A DNA stretch of 34,403 nucleotides from Candidatus Gottesmanbacteria bacterium (GTDB lineage: Bacteria > Patescibacteriota > Microgenomatia > UBA10105 > UBA927). Position 1 is the first letter of the stretch. Every line of letters starts with the position of its first letter. The notes beneath the pieces were generated by a model. It was not told the origin of the DNA and did not search any database. It was given only the letters and a program-made list of their open reading frames with translations. The translations under genes were made by a program, and so were the position numbers. Shown piece after piece: positions 31,460 through 34,403 of the stretch. The DNA is taken from positions 1-34,403 of the forward strand of contig JACRMP010000009.1 in assembly GCA_016214885.1 (NCBI GenBank). Direction: 5' to 3'.

Positions 31460-32404
31460 CTATTTAGACAGGTATTCGTAAACCACCTTAGATACTTCTG
31501 CCATAAGGGCATCTGTCTGTTCGTTTTCTGCAGTTCCCTTGGTGAATATTCCTATGTAATAGGTGGTCTTGCCGTCGGTAATTATCCCCGCATCATGGAT
31601 AACCCCCACCTCTGTCCCTATTTTGTGGTAGGTGATGGCCTTATCCGGAAGTTTGGCAGGGAGCCGGGTTTCGTGGTCGGTGTCCTTAAGGAACGAAAGC
31701 ATTTCCTGGGTGTGAGCGTTGTCGGTGATTTTTCCGTCATGGATCATGCGGAAAAGCTTGGCGATATCCTGATTGGAGGTATTGTTTTTTACCATGTCGG
31801 TTTGGGTGAGTCCCCATTGGGTAGCAAGATCGGCAAGTTTGGTAAATCCGATAGTGTGGTTGGCAAGTATGTAGGCTGCGGTATTGTCGCTTTGTTTGAT
31901 CATGAGCTTGGCAAGCGTTTTTATGGAATACACGGTCCCCGGTTTATCGTAACGGATTGATCCTGTGCCGTAATCCTGTACGTCTGCCGCCTGCAGGGTG
32001 ATGGTATCATCAAGGTCTATGTCGCCTTTGTTGGCTAAGTAATACAACGCGGCAAGAATGGGGAGTTTGTTTATCGATGCGGCAATAAATATTTCCGCTT
32101 CACTCTGCCGAAGGGCGAAATCCGATCCGTAATCTTCGATGACTATGGAGTAATCGTTCCACTCATCATTAATTACGGTATTTATTTTTTGTGCCAAATC
32201 ATCCGGCGTTTTTTTCTTCTGGAAAAAAGTGAATTTTTTGGGGGCCTGTGTGGGTTGGACTATCGGTGTATCGGGAATGGGAGAGATGATTGTTTCTTTT
32301 CTGCCGAAGATCATTTTGTAAGCGCCTATACTAAGCCAGATCATAAAAAGAAGAAAAAGGATAAAACGGAGCCATCTGTTTTTCTTTTTGCGGGGCGCAT
32401 CCAT
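31460..32404 (-). CDS. membrane-anchored serine hydrolase, class A beta-lactamase fold
   Basis: A 314-aa protein. A basic N-terminus and one helix (about 12-31) anchor it; a Pro-rich linker follows; the catalytic domain faces outside. Motifs are AASINKLPI (Ser110-x-x-Lys113), KQSDNTAAYI (Ser172-Asp-Asn) and YHKIGTEVGVIHDAGII (Lys261-x-Gly). At the distance where class A enzymes have the deacylating Glu (about 36 residues after SDN) the sequence reads NNTSNQD with no Glu. It is therefore more likely a peptidoglycan D,D-peptidase-like enzyme than a resistance beta-lactamase. It has a leaderless promoter (TACAAT, 6 nt) and diverges from the phosphorylase gene. Confidence 0.82.
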   Translation of the reverse strand: MDAPRKKKNRWLRFILFLLFMIWLSIGAYKMIFGRKETIISPIPDTPIVQPTQAPKKFTFFQKKKTPDDLAQKINTVINDEWNDYSIVIEDYGSDFALRQSEAEIFIAASINKLPILAALYYLANKGDIDLDDTITLQAADVQDYGTGSIRYDKPGTVYSIKTLAKLMIKQSDNTAAYILANHTIGFTKLADLATQWGLTQTDMVKNNTSNQDIAKLFRMIHDGKITDNAHTQEMLSFLKDTDHETRLPAKLPDKAITYHKIGTEVGVIHDAGIITDGKTTYYIGIFTKGTAENEQTDALMAEVSKVVYEYLSK

Positions 32405-32410
32405 GCCAAG

Positions 32411-32416
32411 ATTGTA
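32411..32416 (-). promoter_or_regulatory. serine hydrolase gene -10 (TACAAT), leaderless
   Basis: TACAAT on the minus strand followed by 6 nt and the ATG at 32404. Confidence 0.6.
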
Positions 32417-32480
32417 CCATTTTTATTCGATCGATCAGAAAACCATGAGTCTTAGCTCACGGATGAATGATCGCCCGGAT

Positions 32481-32555
32481 CCGCCAACTGGCGGAGGAGG
32501 TGAGAGAAACTCATTAGTTTCGCTTGAAACCATGGGCGTTAGCCCATGGAGTTTC
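32481..32555. repeat. cluster of three tetraloop hairpins
   Basis: Three successive perfect stems with 4-nt loops: CCGCC-AACT-GGCGG (32481-32494), GAAACT-CATT-AGTTTC (32506-32521) and CCATGGGC-GTTA-GCCCATGG (32530-32549). The last is extended outward by GAAAC/GTTTC with a small bulge to 32526-32555. They fill the gap between the divergent serine hydrolase and phosphorylase genes, and no coding sequence covers them. Confidence 0.8.
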
Positions 32556-32556
32556 C

Positions 32557-32585
32557 TTGTAATTGGCTTACAGGAGTACTATACT
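32557..32585 (+). promoter_or_regulatory. purine nucleoside phosphorylase promoter, leaderless
   Basis: TTGTAA (32557-32562), 17-bp spacer, TATACT (32580-32585), then 7 nt to the ATG at 32593. The -35 directly abuts the upstream hairpin cluster. Confidence 0.75.
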
Positions 32586-32592
32586 CGGCGGA

Positions 32593-33543
32593 ATGGTTCA
32601 AAAGGAGCACCATCACGTATATCCCCGTGAACAGCCTGTATTTTTTAATGCGGAAGAATACCGGCACCGCATAGACCATGCAGCCAGCTTTATCAAAGAG
32701 AGGTTGCCCAAAGATTTTGTCCCCAAAGCGGTAGTGACTCTGGGTTCCGGCGGGTTGGGGGCTATTGCCGAGAGCATGGAAAAAGTAGCTACAATCCCGT
32801 ATGGCGATATCCCCGGATTTTTTAAGCCCACAGTGGTAGGTCACGCAGGCAATCTGATAGCCGGCTACATTGAAGGTGTTCCGGTCATCGGGTATCAGGG
32901 GAGGCGGCACTATTACGAGGACGGCGGGCAACCAAACCAGGTGGTAGCACTCAAAGATGTGGTGTTCCCGGTATATGTTGCCCGTGCGCTTGGAGCTGAT
33001 TTATACATTGCCACCAATGCAGCGGGGGGATTAAACCCTGCGCAAAAACCCGGTGACCTGATGACGATCACTTCCCATATCGATATATATTTCCCCAATG
33101 TACTGCTTGGTCCGCAGGTGGACTTTATGAATGCGATGCGGTTCCAGCCCCAACACGGGCAATACAATAAAGATTTGCGAGCACTCGTAAATCAAGCTGC
33201 GCACCGGGTGGGAGAGGGTAACCGGGTCCATCAGGGAGTATATGCAGCGCTTACCGGGCCCACATTTGAATCCAATGCAGACTCCCTGTTGCTGAGAAAA
33301 AATGGCGCTGATGCGGTGGGCATGTCGACGGTTCCGGAGATAATCACTGCTTCCAATATCGGCATGGAAACGTTGGGGATTTCGCTTATTTCTAATGTGA
33401 TTGCCGCTGATGGTACTAATGCCACGAGTCATGAGGAGGTGACGGCGGCACTGGAAGATCCGGCTACCCGCAAGCGGGCAACAAGCGTGCTTCATGAATT
33501 TTTCCGTCTGTATGCCCAAACGTTAGCTAGCCCGCAACGCTGA
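32593..33543 (+). CDS. purine nucleoside phosphorylase (PNP/MTAP family)
   Basis: A 316-aa trimeric-type phosphorylase that splits purine nucleosides with phosphate into base and ribose-1-phosphate. VVTLGSGGLGAI is the phosphate loop. GYQGRRHYYEDGG, ATNAAGGLNP, GVYAALTGPTFESNAD and ADAVGMSTVPEI are family motifs, and SNVIAADG carries the purine-contacting Asn. The frame extends upstream to 32563, but the start at 32593 follows a strong promoter at the leaderless spacing. With the deoxynucleoside kinase at 8.3 kb it points to purine salvage. Base specificity (guanine/hypoxanthine, adenine or methylthioadenosine) is not resolved. Confidence 0.9.
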   Translation: MVQKEHHHVYPREQPVFFNAEEYRHRIDHAASFIKERLPKDFVPKAVVTLGSGGLGAIAESMEKVATIPYGDIPGFFKPTVVGHAGNLIAGYIEGVPVIGYQGRRHYYEDGGQPNQVVALKDVVFPVYVARALGADLYIATNAAGGLNPAQKPGDLMTITSHIDIYFPNVLLGPQVDFMNAMRFQPQHGQYNKDLRALVNQAAHRVGEGNRVHQGVYAALTGPTFESNADSLLLRKNGADAVGMSTVPEIITASNIGMETLGISLISNVIAADGTNATSHEEVTAALEDPATRKRATSVLHEFFRLYAQTLASPQR

Positions 33544-33554
33544 GAAAATATTGG

Positions 33555-33560
33555 TATACT
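33555..33560 (+). promoter_or_regulatory. GNAT gene extended -10 (TGGTATACT), leaderless
   Basis: TATACT preceded by TGG and followed by 7 nt and the ATG at 33568. Confidence 0.72.
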
Positions 33561-33567
33561 GATCGTT

Positions 33568-34041
33568 ATGAGCCGAATAGTTATCCGCAGGGCAACCCTC
33601 AAAGATCTTGACGCTATATGTACGCTTAGCCAGTACCTCTTTGATCATGAACGCCAGTTTACCGATGAATATCATATGGCATGGTCGCAGGAGCCTGCGG
33701 GCAGGAAGTTTTTTACTAAATGCCTCCGAAGCCGGAAGTCATTTACACTTCTTGCGGTAAGCGACGGAAAAGTAGTGGGATATATTCTGATAAAGTTATT
33801 AACGTTCGCATGGCGGGACTTTAACCCGATAGCGGAAGTGACGAATGTAAGTGTAGATCCCATGTACCGTGGTCAGGGGATAGGCACCAGGCTGTTTACC
33901 CGCGCTATTGATCTAGCCAAAAAGCGGGGAGCCAAACGGATGAGTGTGGAAGCACTCACCGATAACCTCGCCGCCGTGCGCTTCTATAAGCGTTTGGGGT
34001 TTTCGGACTTCAGCGAAACCCGCCTCATGAAGCTCCAGTAA
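33568..34041 (+). CDS. GNAT family N-acetyltransferase
   Basis: A 157-aa acetyl-CoA-dependent transferase. IVIRRATLKDLDAICTLSQYLF is the N-terminal strand-helix, VVGYILIKLL the central strand, VTNVSVDPMYRGQGIGTRLFTRAIDLAK the acetyl-CoA motif A (RGQGIG), and VEALTDNLAAVRFYKRLGF motif B. The target (amine, amino-acid or protein N-terminus) is unknown. It stands alone, followed by the repeat region before tRNA-Glu. Confidence 0.9.
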   Translation: MSRIVIRRATLKDLDAICTLSQYLFDHERQFTDEYHMAWSQEPAGRKFFTKCLRSRKSFTLLAVSDGKVVGYILIKLLTFAWRDFNPIAEVTNVSVDPMYRGQGIGTRLFTRAIDLAKKRGAKRMSVEALTDNLAAVRFYKRLGFSDFSETRLMKLQ

Positions 34042-34067
34042 TTATTTGAGAGTGTTCATTTTTTAAA

Positions 34068-34078
34068 AGCTCCGTTCG
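34068..34078 (+). repeat. tRNA-Glu 5'-end-like copy 1
   Basis: AGCTCCGTTCG, one mismatch from AGCCCCGTTCG at 34191-34201 and 34327-34337. The first of three copies of the 5' end of tRNA-Glu plus one base. Confidence 0.55.
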
Positions 34079-34085
34079 TTAAGCT

Positions 34086-34147
34086 CCGCACTTTACGATC
34101 CATTCCCATGGGAGTATTAGTGCGGGTTAATGCCGCGTAGTCGCGGC
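34086..34147. repeat. palindromes of the first pre-tRNA-Glu unit
   Basis: CCGCACT (34086-34092) pairs with AGTGCGG (34119-34125) around a 26-nt interior that contains the perfect palindrome TCCCATGGGA (34104-34113). It is followed by GCCGCG-TAGT-CGCGGC (34132-34147), a perfect 6-bp tetraloop hairpin. Confidence 0.75.
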
Positions 34148-34162
34148 CAGTCCAGGAGTTAA
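34148..34162 (+). repeat. 15-bp direct repeat, copy A
   Basis: CAGTCCAGGAGTTAA, identical to 34202-34216. The two copies bracket an orphan promoter and the second tRNA-Glu 5'-end fragment. Confidence 0.85.
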
Positions 34163-34176
34163 CGCCTAAATTATGG

Positions 34177-34201
34177 TAAAATAGCGCTATAGCCCCGTTC
34201 G
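34177..34201 (+). other. orphan promoter joined to a truncated tRNA-Glu 5' end
   Basis: Extended -10 TGGTAAAAT (box 34177-34182), 8 nt, then AGCCCCGTTCG (34191-34201). From its second base this equals the first ten bases of tRNA-Glu. The distance is what a direct tRNA promoter would have (compare tRNA-Gln, 10 nt), but the tRNA stops after ten bases and other sequence follows. It looks like a promoter separated from its gene or a partial duplication. Confidence 0.6.
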
Positions 34202-34271
34202 CAGTCCAGGAGTTAATGAGTCAATTCTCATTGACGAATATTACTCCTGGTGAGTGTCGCGTAATCGCGAC
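34202..34271. repeat. copy B of the direct repeat plus nested hairpins
   Basis: Copy B CAGTCCAGGAGTTAA (34202-34216). Its CCAGGAGT (34206-34213) pairs with ACTCCTGG (34243-34250); nested inside is AATGAG-TCAATT-CTCATT (34215-34232). Then comes GTCGCG-TAAT-CGCGAC (34256-34271), a perfect 6-bp tetraloop hairpin extendable to 9 bp with one G-T pair. The layout repeats that of the preceding unit. Confidence 0.8.
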
Positions 34272-34288
34272 GCTAGCGGCCGGAGGTG

Positions 34289-34294
34289 TACTAT
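34289..34294 (+). promoter_or_regulatory. possible tRNA-Glu promoter -10 (TACTAT)
   Basis: TACTAT 33 nt before the mature tRNA-Glu 5' end, so a leader of about 25 nt would need RNase P trimming. It is the nearest plausible box. Confidence 0.35.
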
Positions 34295-34327
34295 AAGAAG
34301 CAAGAGATTCGTTAACAAGTAAATAGA

Positions 34328-34401
34328 GCCCCGTTCGTCTAGCGGCCTAGGACGGTTCCTTCTCAAGGAACAAATCGCCGGTTCGAATCCGGCACGGGGT
34401 A
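34328..34401 (+). tRNA. tRNA-Glu (anticodon CUC)
   Basis: The acceptor is GCCCCGT/ACGGGGT (G1-U72 wobble, as in many tRNA-Glu), D-stem GTCT/GGAC, anticodon stem GTTCC/GGAAC with loop TTCTCAA (anticodon CTC), and T-stem GCCGG/CCGGC with loop TTCGAAT. Discriminator A. The window ends two bases later (CA), so CCA is not encoded. Confidence 0.95.
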
Positions 34402-34403
34402 CA

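Noticed and set aside
31460-32404. Antibiotic-resistance class A beta-lactamase
   Set aside because: The deacylating Glu region is absent and the domain is membrane-tethered; a cell-wall peptidase-like role is more likely.
34086-34271. Integron attC sites as an explanation of the nested palindromes
   Set aside because: The arms do not carry paired RYYYAAC/GTTRRRY core sites, there are no gene cassettes and no integrase is seen.
1-34403. UGA recoding as in some CPR lineages (code 25)
   Set aside because: TGA ends several genes at precise ATGA overlaps (e.g. 1503-1505, 17441-17443, 18379-18381), and no gene has in-frame TGA within a conserved domain.

Overview
The window reads as a compact bacterial chromosome segment with the standard code: TAA, TAG and TGA all end genes. 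It resembles Patescibacteria/CPR, perhaps a Microgenomates-like lineage. I infer this from the mix of families (DUF5666, RNHCP, DUF2079, DUF378, small class-A-like serine hydrolase, Kor-type oxidoreductase), tight packing, tRNAs without an encoded CCA, and predominantly leaderless promoters. A genome-level phylogeny is needed to confirm the placement. I see no phage, insertion sequence or CRISPR.

Layout. 0-3.3 kb: era diverges from an ECF-sigma operon (sigma factor, two-pass membrane protein that may be its anti-sigma, exported Ig-like protein, then a secreted DUF5666 protein). 3.3-12.2 kb: single genes and small operons for DNA repair, nucleotides and transport: a MutY lacking its Fe-S cysteines, MazG, a Cas4/AddB-like nuclease, EamA, a PLP-fold protein, a HAD phosphatase, a deoxynucleoside kinase, MFS, an RNHCP gene with a disrupted start, DUF1697 and a pentein-fold enzyme. 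12.2-12.5 kb: tRNA-Gln followed by a palindrome-rich stretch carrying a near copy of its 3' end. 12.5-16 kb: PH-domain protein, small membrane protein, RecD/Dda-like helicase, EngB, EEP hydrolase. 16-18.7 kb: a three-gene membrane glycosylation operon (DUF2079, GT2, LAB_N). 18.7-20.4 kb: cupredoxin, VOC protein, GreA, DUF378.

20.4-29 kb is the metabolic centre. A PIG-L-like protein leads a SUF iron-sulfur assembly operon (sufC-sufB-sufD-Rieske-sufS-sufU). It is followed by a ferredoxin with a CxxAxxC motif and a two-subunit 2-oxoacid:ferredoxin oxidoreductase. The SUF products would supply the clusters used by the ferredoxin, the oxidoreductase beta subunit, the Rieske protein and the nuclease. 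29-34.4 kb: lon under a CIRCE operator, a serine hydrolase, purine nucleoside phosphorylase, GNAT, and tRNA-Glu preceded by repeats that include pieces of its own 5' end.

The strongest window-wide signal is promoter architecture. For about fifteen genes a TANNNT -10 box lies only 6-9 nt before the ATG, so the mRNA would start at or next to the start codon. A few genes, several encoding exported or membrane proteins, instead have a Shine-Dalgarno sequence. This pattern was used to choose many starts.
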